Positions 10,732-19,885 of a stretch of 27,576 bases of DNA are shown here, piece after piece (position 1 is the first letter of the stretch; every line of letters begins with the position of its first letter). Position numbers and translations under genes: made by a program. Origin of the DNA: Schoenoplectus triqueter (lineage: Eukaryota > Streptophyta > Magnoliopsida > Poales > Cyperaceae); NCBI GenBank assembly GCA_964058805.1, contig CAXKVV010001159.1, forward strand, positions 1 to 27,576. The letters are read 5' to 3'. The notes under the pieces were generated by a model. It was not told where the DNA came from. It searched no databases and saw only the letters and a list, made by a program, of their open reading frames with translations.

Positions 10732-10779
10732 ATCCTCATGCCAATGGATTTGCTGATTTTTGTGCAGTTGTAATTCTAA

Positions 10780-10971
10780 TTTAAGGGATGCAGGACCATT
10801 GCAATTCTCTCTAAACTGGAACAACAGATTGAGCAATTCAAATTGAGAACACTAGACTTAGAGAAGGATAACGCAAATTGCAAAATTTGTGCAACAAGAA
10901 AAGAATTTTTTCGTTTAAATTATTTGCATAGTTGTCATTTTGAAAGTGAGAGCGAACTGAGGGATGCATAA
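10780..10971 (+). pseudogene. Short open frame with coiled-coil character, possible exon relic
   Basis: Between an upstream in-frame TAA (10777-10779) and a TAA at 10969-10971 lies a 63-codon open frame without a good start codon. Its translation has protein-like composition, unlike nearby AT-driven frames. Residues 8-32 (from IAILSKLEQQIEQF onward) show hydrophobic residues at heptad-like spacing amid Glu, Gln, Lys and Asp, and are followed by a CKIC and an HSCH cluster. AATTTAAG at 10778-10785 could be a splice acceptor, and CTATTTAGGTTAAG near 10132 a donor; the family C element sits between them. I do not recognise the protein. It may be an exon of a disrupted gene or chance. Confidence 0.25.
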
Positions 10972-11055
10972 CTTGAAAAAAAAATGGAGCAAATTGTTTT
11001 TCTTCCCTCTCCGTTTGACGTGGCAACCGACACAACGTAAGAAGATGGTCATCAA

Positions 11056-11417
11056 CCAGATTTTTTTTTATTTTACTAAATAAAATAAATAAATATAGCA
11101 AATTGGCTACCTCTCTCCTCACTTTTGCGTTTATAGCCAGACCCGAGTTTCAAACTCAGGTTCGGGGTTTTTTTTTTGGAAACGTAAAAAAAAATACGGA
11201 CCCGAATTTCAAACTCGGGTCCCTCTATCCCATTTGCATTTCTAGCGCCTCCCATATGGGATAACTGGACCCGAGTTTGAAACTCGGGTCCGGGTAATTT
11301 TTTTTTTTACATTTCTTTATAAAAAAAACTCGGGTCTGGCTATTTATGCAAAAGTGAGGAGAGAGATGACCAGTTTGCTATATTTATTTATTTTATTTAC
11401 TAAAATAAAAAAATCTG
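11056..11417. mobile_element. Foldback MITE with about 95-bp TIRs
   Basis: The left arm, from CCAGATTTTTT through a TATAGCAAA-containing stretch to AGCCAGACCCGAGTTT, is mirrored at the right end with few differences. Flanks GTCATCAA (11048-11055) and GTAATCAA (11418-11425) match at 7 of 8 bases and are the likely target duplication; a 9-bp reading is possible if the ends shift. The interior carries three self-complementary ACCCGAGTTT..AAACTCGGGT cassettes and poly-T and poly-A tracts. There is no ORF. A hAT or Mutator-like origin cannot be decided from 8 versus 9 bp. Confidence 0.7.
11141..11291. repeat. Three ACCCGAGTTT palindrome cassettes
   Basis: Near-perfect or imperfect inverted units lie at 11141-11161, 11198-11222 and 11267-11291, each of the form GGACCCGAGTTTGAAACTCG followed by GGTCC, with one or two substitutions. 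The third is perfect. CCCATATGGG at 11251-11260 is another palindrome between units two and three. Confidence 0.85.
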
Positions 11418-11425
11418 GTAATCAA

Positions 11426-12130
11426 CGCCGCAGCCGATGCAACACATCTCCATCAATTTTTTTGAACCCGCAGAAAGAGGTACATGCAACATCTATCAAA
11501 ATTTTCATAAAATTTGTGATATGATTTAAAAAATAGGAGTTGAAATATAAAATTGCTATTTTATCTAAATGTAGGTGTATAAATGCAAATTAGGGTGGAT
11601 TAAGTCAGAATTCATGTAAATCAGGATAATTAAGTTAGAGTTGATGAAATTATTATATTTATCAAAATATACAGGTGTAAATGTAAATGATGCAAATTAT
11701 TTATAATTAACAAGCTTAATGGTGGAAATTATGTAAAATTATTATTTTTATTGAAATGTAGAGTATACATATAAAATGATGAAAATTATAGAAAATTAAT
11801 TTTGAATGGATGGAAATTATGTGAAATGTAGGGATATAAATATAAAATAATTAAAATTAGGGATAATTTATATAAAATTGATGCAGATTATACTAATTAA
11901 AGATAATTAATATTGATTTATGAAATAACCTTAAAATTTATAATTTGTCTTGTTTGAGTTTTGTACAGGAATTAAAATGCAAATGAATTAGTGCACATAG
12001 AACCAAGACTAATGATAGGATATAAAAGTTTAATTAAGACTGTATTAGATTTAGGTTTATTTAGACTTAAACTGAGTTGAATTAGTTAAGATAAATTGAG
12101 TTTAAATAACAAAAAAATATTTCTACCTAG
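11426..12130. other. AT-rich intergenic sequence, no gene seen
   Basis: Loosely repetitive AT-rich sequence in which GTAAAT, AAATTAT and TAAAATT words recur, suggesting old degenerate tandem structure. No frame of note. Confidence 0.45.
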
Positions 12131-12375
12131 TGAATCATTATAACGGTTCAGTAGTCGTTATAAAAATTCATCTCAATACTCAAAAATATAATAAGACAAT
12201 AAATATCTAATAGAAGCCAGAACGTATCTTTATGTAACGATTCAGTAATCGTTGTAACGATTTATGAAACGTATAATGATTCAGTGAATCGTTATAACGT
12301 TTCAGCTTAATCGGATCCAACGGCTATTCTTTCTAAGCCGTTATAACGATTCCCAAATCGTTATAATGGTTCAGA
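12131..12375. repeat. Degenerate repeats of the CGTTATAACG motif
   Basis: Words such as CATTATAACGGTTCAG, TCGTTATAACGTTTCAG and CCGTTATAACGATTC recur irregularly and match the units of the 41-bp array at 10386-10546. The segment is probably a decayed relative of that array or of the same element family. No borders could be fixed. Confidence 0.45.
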
Positions 12376-12479
12376 CCAAAAATAGTTTCTTCAGTTGTTT
12401 CAAAAGATCTATTTTAAAAATAGCACATCTCTCACTAATAATTATATGATCTATCTAGCTAAATTATTACTCCAGTGAG

Positions 12480-12990
12480 CTTACTAGCCAAATACAAAGT
12501 AAGAGAGATAAGTCAAGAGATAGAAACACTCAATTAGTTAAATTCTTATTTAAGCTCAATCTAGTTTCTCTTCATTCTCTCAACTTTATCATTTGTGATC
12601 TACACTTCTTGTAAACCTTTCTTGAGCTGTAATGCTTATCTTTTTTGAGCTGTAATGCTCACCCTTTTTTAGTGTGTTATAACTCATCTTTTATTTTGAA
12701 TATATTGTCACTTATTTTTGTAGTGTGTTGTCATTTTTGTTATCGATAGGCTTAGCAATCCATTTTTATGTAAAAGATCAAGTTTTATAAGTGTAAAACT
12801 ATTTTTTAGTGTTTCGGCTCAACCTCAATTGTCAGAGGTTGAGAGTCCTTGAGACGTAGACATTTTAAGCTAAACTCTGTTATATCTTATGTTTTTGTTT
12901 GATTTTTTTTCTTTTTTTTCTCTCATTTCTTAGATTGCTATATTCTTACGAGAATTGAATCAAATTAAATTATTTTCCGCTGTCATTACA
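12480..12990 (+). mobile_element. Possible decayed copia-type LTR relic
   Basis: The order of sequence types resembles the R-U5 part of plant copia LTRs: a GA-rich segment with 'GAGAGATAAGTCAAGAGATAG' character, a CT-rich segment with CTTCTTGTAAACC, a GAGAGTCCTTGAGACGTAGAC stretch (12840-12861), a T-rich stretch and TTTTCCGCTGTCATT (12972-12987). No TG..CA pair or primer-binding site is left, so this rests only on general resemblance. Confidence 0.25.
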
Positions 12991-13319
12991 CTTAAAAACT
13001 AAGTCCCAAATTGATTTATATATTTCTATCTTAGATTTTTTACATTCTTACATTCTTTTAGTCTTTAAATATCACCATCCTAGATGTATCAACTTTGAAT
13101 GATGTGAGAATTAATTTAGTATACTTTATTAAAATAGTTATCTAATGGGATGTAATAATTTTAGAAATGTTAAAGAAAAATAATTGTATTACTCGTAGAA
13201 ATTAATTTTGTCATTTATGTATGTAAATTTGTATTTGAGGTATTATACGAATAAATTAATTTAGTGTGACAAAATGGTCAAAATATGAGGGGCGGTGTTA
13301 GTCAGTACCAAATTATCTT
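12991..13319. other. AT-rich intergenic sequence, no gene seen
   Basis: No repeat ends or coding frame identified. Confidence 0.5.
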
Positions 13320-13327
13320 GCTTTGAG

Positions 13328-13867
13328 TAGGGCTAGTTTATAAGGGCTCAATTTTTTAATCTATCTTTATCAGACCGTTGAAAATTTGTCCCTACCGATT
13401 TGTTGAAAAATCTGACCCTCCCAAATCCGATCCGACCTTTTTCCTTTGTAAGGGTTAGACTGAATCTTAGAAAACGTGCCTTTCTAATTCGACTTGTTCA
13501 AATCCAATCTGACCCTTATCAAATCCTTGTATCTTAATTATATTTGAAAAAAAAAAATTCTGAAACAACAATAATATTAAAATTAACAAACACAAAAATT
13601 CTATTTTTTGGCACTTATAGTTATAAATTTTATATTATATTCTAGCTATACTTAAAAATTAGGAAAAATAATTGAAAATATTTTTTTTTTCAAATTCAAC
13701 CCTTAAAATTTAGAAGGCTCGATAAGGACCGAAAGATTGTCAAGCTCACTCTCTAAGAAATCAGACTCTTTAAATTTAACTCTTACAGAGTTTTTATCAA
13801 ATCCGATCTTTCCGACTTGCTCATGGACCAAATCCGACCCAACTATTAAGAAACCTGACTCCACCTA
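13328..13867. mobile_element. Decayed hAT-like element rich in TCCGACC words
   Basis: The interval is filled with AAATCCGACC/GGGTCAGA-type repeats at both ends around an AT-rich core, like the family A and B MITEs. The left end TAGGGCTAG and reversed right end TAGGTGGAG are weakly similar, and the flanks GCTTTGAG (13320-13327) and ACCTTGAG (13868-13875) match at 6 of 8 bases. This is probably an old hAT-type MITE. Confidence 0.45.
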
Positions 13868-13875
13868 ACCTTGAG

Positions 13876-15141
13876 TTATCTACAATAAAGTAATACAAGC
13901 TTACATCACCAACTCTTTTTGTCTTGTTCTTTTATGATTGTTCTTATAGGCGAACAATGAAAGCAGAGGAAAAGGGCGGATCTGGTTAGTGTTAGTTGAT
14001 ATCTGGTCAGAAAATTAAAAAAATATTTTTATAATTAAAATTATATTTTATTATTTTTTTAAAATTGACCATTTGAAAAAAAAAAAATTTTATCTCTTCT
14101 GCGCTAAAATTTGACTTCGCCACTAATGGAAAAGGATCCCAATGTACGACATTTAATTACACATTTGGAAAGCGAATAATTATTGTTATTTTATAAAAAT
14201 ATTTATTTGCAATTAACTTTTCTGCATGAACGGTTCAATTTAATCATCCAGAACCAGTGGTGGATCCAATAATAAATAAGGTCAGATCAGTATCTGAACT
14301 TAAATCTTAAATCTTAAATATGACTAAAAAGACTTATAAATTGTTCTTTTATCAGAAGCTAATATGCATAAAGTAAATGAAAGTGCGCAGATTTGTCAAA
14401 GAATTGTCGCTTTAAGATTTAGACCGTCCTTACATATAAAAATTGTGACCAGGCTTTCTTAATTGGACGCCGAGATTCGCCAATGTTCAGGCTGTTAGAA
14501 TGGATTTATGATGCATCGTGCAATGTTTTATGGTCAAACAATGAAAACAGAGAAGCTTTTCACCCCAAAAAACAAAACAGAGGAGGCCAATGTACTATAT
14601 TTGTTTACAGTTAGTTTCTTACATCATTAGGCTATAGATGAAAAGAGTTAGATCAAATTTGAGATTAGCTCATTTAACTTAATGAGCAAAAAATATTAAT
14701 TTGAAATTAACTCCTTAAATTAACAAATGATCTGCACCAACACGTTAACATCTCTTAAATAATTTATGCTAAAATAAGTAAAAAAAAGTATATAAATCAA
14801 TGACAACAGAATTTTATACATATTTTATATAATACTTTCATATTAAATTATAATTTATATAATATCTTAAAATTTTGTAATAAAATAATATAAATAATAA
14901 ATATTAATAGTTTACATCGAGCCGAACGAACAGTTGGAATCACACACTTCGTAATTTTCATGATGGAGAAATTTTTTTTTATGATGTGCAATTATTGATT
15001 TGAAAATTAAAGATGGGTATTTTTTTCGACATGGATTACAACATAACCTCAAAGAAAATGCCATCTAAGCTGAGAAGTCCATACCAACCTCAATAAATCA
15101 CATACCGACAAGTCCATACCAAGCAGAGTAGTGAATCACAC
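13876..15141. other. Intergenic sequence, possible decayed GGCGGAT elements, no gene
   Basis: AAGGGCGGATCTGG near 13975 and TTTGACTTCGCCACTA near 14112 could be the two ends of an element related to the one at 5426-5657. CAGTGGTGGATCCA at 14255 may be a left end of another. All are too worn to call separately. The remaining sequence is AT-rich with no coding frame. Confidence 0.3.
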
Positions 15142-15149
15142 ATCACACA

Positions 15150-15854
15150 TAGCGGTGTCTATTATTGATCCAACTCGATGGGTTAATCTGATCTGATCCG
15201 AACCCGATCCGATCTGATATGATCCGAAAAATAAATGGGTTAGATATGGCTTTAATTTTTTTGTCCGAGTGCCCAAAATATGAAAACGGGACCAGATGCC
15301 GTCGGTACCGCCGAAAATTAGTTCGGGCGCGCAAACCCTCTGTACCGCCGAAAACGTGTCCGGGCACGCAAAATATGAAAACGGGATCCAACGCCGTCAG
15401 TACCGCCGAAAATGAGTCCGGACGCGCAAAATATGAAAACGGGACCCGACGCTCTCGGTACTGCCGAAAACAAGTCCGGGCATGCAACATATGAAAACGA
15501 GACACGACGCCTTCGGTACCGCCGAAAACGAGTACGGAGATGCAAAACATGAAAACGGGACCCAACGCCCTCGGAACAACCGAAAACTAGTTTGGGAGCG
15601 CAAAATATGAAAACGGGAATTTTATGATTTAGTACTAATTAAAACTTAAATATATACTAATTAAGATTAATTATAAATTAAATAATATTTAATTACTTGA
15701 AGTTATATAAAATAATTAATTAATATTTAATTATTTTACATGGGTCGAGTATGGATCAAAAATTTTTGATCCGAATTTAATCGGATTCGAGTCGGGTCAA
15801 AAAAAATAATAAAATAATATGACCCGACACGAACCCGACCCATTGACACCCCTA
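15150..15854 (+). mobile_element. hAT-type MITE, family A copy 2 with internal minisatellite (705 bp)
   Basis: Starts TAGCGGTGTC and ends CATTGACACCCCTA, flanked by ATCACACA (15142-15149) and ATCACACG (15855-15862), an 8-bp duplication with one change. The right half matches copy 1 through the AT-rich core and the terminal GGGTCGGG zone. Between TTTAATTTTTTTG and AATTTTATGATTTAG, where copy 1 has about 68 bases, this copy holds about 354 bases of GC-rich tandem repeat, which explains its extra length. Confidence 0.85.
15264..15617. repeat. 58-bp GC-rich minisatellite, about six units
   Basis: GAAAACGGGA-type anchors occur at 15282, 15377, 15435, 15493, 15551 and 15609. The last five are exactly 58 bases apart, and the first gap of 95 equals two units minus 21 bases. 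Each unit holds CAAAATATGAAAACGGGACC, a CCGACGCC segment and GGTACCGCCGAAAAC. Because 58 is not a multiple of three and few stops occur, open frames appear on both strands; they show no protein features. Confidence 0.9.
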
Positions 15855-15970
15855 ATCACACGAGAGGTGTGTATTTTTTTTTCTATGAGCGGGCTACCCG
15901 TATTACTAAGAAAGATGAATAATAAAATTTATGTAATATATTACATAATTGAATTCTAATGTAACTAATA

Positions 15971-16860
15971 CTGATTTTTTTTAAAATAATATTATTATAA
16001 CTAGTATCTTGCATGTGTGTTGCTACGGTGATATATTTAAGAAATATAAAAATTCATATCTTCATGTGAAAAATAAGAAAATAAAAATAAAGATAATTTA
16101 ATAATTAATATAAATTTCAAATATGAATACATAATTAATGCAAAATAAATATAAATTGAGAGAAAAGTTAACTGTCAGCATTTCAGAAAAGTTAAAATTC
16201 ATAATTCATGACAATTTAAGAAAAAAAAGAAATAAAATAAAGCAATTGTACTCCTAAATTATGTAGCATTTCGTGTAACAATTAAAATTGAGAGAAAATT
16301 CTAACTTACACATAAATGGTCATAGAAATAGTAATACCATTTGATGAATAACTTAATCCGATGAGTGATATTAGGTCTAAAAATTTAATAAAAAAATCTG
16401 AACAGTTACAAATACGTGCTTAATAAGGAGTAGAGATATAAAATTAAATATTTAGAAAAAAAACTGAAATTTTGAGATATGCTACCCTTGAAGTTGCCAA
16501 CTCTACACTCAGAGTCAGATTTAAAAAAAAATAGGCACAGGTGTCAAGACCGTGCCCAAGTATACTAATTTTTTGATATTGCAAAAAAAAATTTGAGCCA
16601 GATTAAAAAAAAAAACTAGTCCCATGCACATCAATATTTTGCATCATATTATATATATATTTTTTAGATGAAACTTTGGGTGCGCTCTTGACATCTACGT
16701 GGATAGGCCCTAGGTGCGGGGTTGTCAACTCCATGCCTAGTTTTTTTTAATCCGACTCTGAGTATGGGCTTGACAAGTGCAAGGGAAGTATATCTCAAAT
16801 TTTAGTTTTTTTACTAAATATTTAATTTTATATTATAATACTATTATTTAAAAAAATTTG
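15971..16860. mobile_element. Mutator-like foldback element interrupted by a Helitron
   Basis: The perfect 10-bp repeat GTAACTAATA (15961-15970 and 16861-16870) flanks the interval. The left end CTGATTTTTTTTAAAATAAT and the reversed right end CAAATTTTTTTAAATAATAG begin inverted arms more than 100 bases long. The left arm is split at 16000/16437 by a 436-bp Helitron; rejoining the two parts gives continuous alignment with the right arm. Without the Helitron the element is 454 bp. The centre carries GCACAGGTGTCAAGACC-type sequence. No transposase is present. Confidence 0.85.
16001..16436 (-). mobile_element. Non-autonomous Helitron, minus strand (436 bp)
   Basis: Read on the minus strand it starts TCTCTACTCCTTATTAAGCA and ends with CCGTAGCAACACACATGCAA, then GATACTAG, the standard plant Helitron 3' core with a CTAG end. 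The plus-strand flanks are A (16000) and T (16437), the expected AT target. The 3' hairpin is degraded compared with the copy at 1482-1957. No RepHel frame is present. The insertion target is independently shown by the intact opposite arm of the host element. Confidence 0.85.
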
Positions 16861-16896
16861 GTAACTAATATGTGGCAAGACGTACAATTACTCTGC

Positions 16897-16918
16897 ATAT
16901 ATATATATATATATATAT
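16897..16918. repeat. (AT)n microsatellite
   Basis: Eleven AT dinucleotides directly abut the foldback element that follows. A second TA run follows that element, consistent with insertion into a TA microsatellite or TA target. Confidence 0.9.
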
Positions 16919-17329
16919 GAGTAAAAATATCGTGAGCTTAACCTCACGGAGGCCTTCCGTGAGGTTAACTCAAAAAATATATCAAATCATATTTAAATTT
17001 TAATTTATCATTCTCATTTACTTCTTTATATGAAAATCTCACGGGATTCAAAAATTTGGAGCGTTTTGATCTTTTTAAGTTATGGTTTTTAATTTTTGAA
17101 AATCATCTCTAAAAATAATAATAAAATATTTAATATTGAACATCATTTTAGAAAATTAAAAACTATGGGTTAAAAAGCTCAAAACAATCCAAAATTTTAC
17201 ATCCCAAAAGATTTTTATATAAATAATTTAATGATAATAATAAATTAAAATCTGGAGATGATTTGATATATTTTTTGAGTTAAGCTCATGAAAGGCCTCC
17301 GTGAGTTTAAGCTCACGGTATCTTTACTC
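16919..17329. mobile_element. Foldback MITE, family X copy 1 (411 bp)
   Basis: Nearly the whole element is an inverted repeat. The left arm (GAGTAAAAATATCGTGAGCT onward, about 175 bases) and reversed right arm (GAGTAAAGATACCGTGAGCT onward) align throughout, with only about 60 bases of loop. Near each tip sits a smaller hairpin; on the left, 16938-16950 pairs with 16956-16968. It is flanked by TA repeats on both sides, so a TA target duplication (Tc1/mariner-like) is possible but cannot be separated from the microsatellite. No ORF. Confidence 0.75.

Positions 17330-17368
<39 letters not shown>
17330..17368. repeat. (TA)n(GA)n compound microsatellite
   Basis: A TA run passes into a GA run of about a dozen units. 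Confidence 0.9.
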
Positions 17369-17420
17369 TTTGGATATACATAACACAGATCACCTTCATA
17401 TTATGCATCATTTCTTTGTT

Positions 17421-17693
17421 CTCAAAGTCTAAATGGTCAATCCGAACCGCTCAAAATAATTTTCATATGAATATCCTAATATAGATCGAATTTTATATTT
17501 TTTCTAATTTTTTTAACTTTTTTAGATTATTAGAAAATCACTTGATTTAATTATTTGAGCCATCCAAAAGAAATATTTTTTGTAACCATCTAAAAATAGT
17601 TAAAAACTTGTAAAAAATACAAAATTCAGTCTATAACTAGATATTCATTTGATTTAATTTTGAGCAGTTCGGATCGACCATTTAGACTTTGAG
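17421..17693. mobile_element. Foldback element, family Y (273 bp)
   Basis: The left arm CTCAAAGTCTAAATGGTCAA and reversed right arm CTCAAAGTCTAAATGGTCGA align over about 85 bases at roughly 85% identity, through CCGAAC(C/T)GCTCAAAA and a GAATTTTAT segment. No clear target duplication was found. It lies between two family X elements and ends eight bases before the second. Confidence 0.65.
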
Positions 17694-17700
17694 ATGATCC

Positions 17701-18442
17701 GTAAAGATACCGTGAGCTTAAGCTCATGGAGGCTTTTCGTGAGATTAACTCAAAAAGTATATCAAATCATCTCCGAATTTTAATTTATCATTAAAAAATT
17801 TATATAAAAATCTTGTGGGATGCAAAAATTTAGAGTGTTTTGAGTTTTCTAAGTCACCATTTTTAATTTTTTAAAATGATGTTCAAGTATTGAATATATT
17901 ATTATAATTTGTAGAGCTGATTTTCAAAAATAAAATACCATGACATAAAAAGTTCAAAACACTCCAAATTTTGGCATCCTATAATATTTTCATATAAAGA
18001 ATTTAATGAGCATGATAAATTAAAATTTGGAGACGATTTGATATGTTTTTTGAGTTAAGCTCACGGAAGACCTCCATGAATTTAACTCAAAAAGTATATC
18101 AAATTATTTTCAAATTATGATTTATCAAGCTCATTATTTTTTTCATATGAAAATCTTGTGGGATACAAAAATTTAAGGTGTTTCGTGTTTTCTAAGTCAT
18201 CGTTTTAATTTTTAAAAATAATGTACAAATATTAAATATATTATTATTATTTTTACATCGGTTTTTTAAAAATTAAAAATAAAGACTTAGAAAACTCGAA
18301 ACATATCAAAATTTTGCATTTCATAAGATTTTCATATGAAAAACTTAATGGACATGATAAATCAAAATTTGAACATGCTTTAATATATTTTTTGAGTTAA
18401 CCTAACAGAAGGCTTTCGTGAGTTTAAGAGCACACTAGATTC
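17701..18442. mobile_element. Family X tandem dimer sharing one hairpin (742 bp)
   Basis: Starts GTAAAGATACCGTGAGCTTA like family X copy 1. It consists of two complete inverted-repeat bodies in tandem, roughly 17701-18089 and 18050-18442, that share the hairpin at 18050-18090 instead of each having its own tip. The right tip has diverged (reversed: GAATCTAGTGTGCTCTTAAA). The layout is hairpin, body, hairpin, body, hairpin. Confidence 0.75.
18050..18090. repeat. Shared central hairpin of the dimer
   Basis: TTGAGTTAA at the left pairs with TTAACTCAA at the right around CTCACGG/CCATGAA. It is equivalent to the tip hairpin of family X copy 1. Confidence 0.8.
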
Positions 18443-19420
18443 TAATATATATATAATTTACTATATATATACTCTATAAGCAGACTAATCTGCATTTTAT
18501 TAAAAAAGAAGAATAATAATGTAAATGTAATATATGTAATATAAATGAATTCTAATATAATACATACGTGGCAATACGCACAATTAATCTTTATAAACAA
18601 AATTCGGTATTACATGCTCGCAAAGAATGTGCTAATTCAAGCATATAAACTACACGTACTCTGAATCAGTATAGTTTTTTTTTGTTTTAATATATTGTAA
18701 TTGTTACAAAAAAACTCATGTCCAACTCGTCTAACCCGCCCGATTCTATTCATCTACTATTGGGTTGGGATGTTATCGGATAGGGTGTGATTGTTATTTT
18801 AATTAACATGTTATGTTAGATTGGATTATGATATGAGTTTGCATTTACAAATCCGTCTAAATCAGACTCAGTTGTATATAATCATATATATCTTAGTTTG
18901 TCTATACAATACAATTTATCAGCTAATTATTCAAATAATCATTTAAGAGTTTAATTCTCCTCTGCATTTTAATTATAGATATGTGAATTTTGTTATGTAT
19001 TTGTTTATGGATGTAACATGCCATTCTTTTATATTACCCATTGTTATTAATATTTTTTTAAAACATAACAAATATTCAATTTTTTAGTCCATTATTCATA
19101 TGTAGTGTAGAATTATTATTATTTATTCATATTTTTTTTTGTATCCCTAAGCTGTAATGCTATTAATATAATGTACGATACTAACAAAAATAATGAAAAA
19201 TATAAAAAAAATTCAACTGAAATGTCAATCTGTTTTAATCGTATGTAAAATTTTAAATGACCTCAATTAGTCATGGATGGTTAGCTAAATATTTTTTTCA
19301 ACCCACTATAACCAAATTGGATTTAAATTTTATAAAGAATCACTAACCCTCCGTTGTACACCCCTGCATACGGTACAATACTCCCCAAAATAAAAATGCT
19401 ATAAGAAATTAATATTTATG
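18443..19420. other. AT-rich intergenic sequence with an older duplicate of 15908-16890 flank
   Basis: Bases 18505-18595 resemble 15908-15970 joined to 16871-16890: both have GAATTCTAAT, then ACGTGGCAA or TGTGGCAAG, then ACAATTA. This is a copy without the foldback insertion. CCGTTGTACACCCCTGCATA near 19353-19372 looks like a worn hAT-type right end whose left partner, perhaps near 18710, is not clear. No coding frame. Confidence 0.45.
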
Positions 19421-19428
19421 CTGCCCCA

Positions 19429-19877
19429 GTTAGGGTGTCAATGGGTCGGGTCGGGTCATATTATTTTATTATTATTTTTGATTCGATCCGAACCCGATCC
19501 GATTAAATTCGGGTTAAAATTTTTTAACTCATACCCAACCCGATTGGGTCACGGGTCGAGCCGACCCGACCTGTGTAAAATAATTAAATATTTATTAATT
19601 ATTTTTATATAATTTTAAGTAATTAAATATTAATTAATTTATAATTAATCTTAATTAGTATATAATTAGTGTAGATTTAAGCTTTAATTAGTACTAAATC
19701 ATAAAATTACTTTAAAAATTATAATTAATTGGGTTGGGTCGGGTTGATCCGAACCCGACCCGATCCGATTCGGGTCAAAAAAATTAAACCCATACCCGAC
19801 CCATTTATTTTCGGGTCATTTCGGATCGGATCAGGTCGAGTTAACCCGTCAGGTCGGATCGATAATTGACACCCCTA
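19429..19877 (-). mobile_element. hAT-type MITE, family A copy 3, inverted (449 bp)
   Basis: The perfect 8-bp duplication CTGCCCCA (19421-19428 and 19878-19885) flanks an element that is the reverse complement of copy 1 in organisation. The left end GTTAGGGTGTCAAT has a small change from TAGGGGTGTCAAT; the right end is ATTGACACCCCTA. GGGTCGGG subterminal repeats and the AT-rich core are kept. A 64-codon open frame across the left part is a repeat artefact. Confidence 0.9.
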
Positions 19878-19885
19878 CTGCCCCA

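Noticed and set aside
10100..10739. Overlapping 75-107 codon frames on both strands
   Set aside because: Composition is dictated by GTACCCG repeats of the family C element.
13975..14128. Second GGCGGAT element similar to 5426-5657
   Set aside because: Only short end-like words are seen, with no target duplication and no internal match long enough to support a separate feature.
15143..15565. 140-codon minus-strand open frame and several overlapping frames on both strands
   Set aside because: They read through the 58-bp minisatellite. The unit length is not a multiple of three, so each repeat is translated in a different frame, and no protein feature is present.
16919..17329. Tc1/mariner assignment from TA flanks
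   Set aside because: Both sides are TA microsatellites, so a TA duplication cannot be told from the background; superfamily left open.
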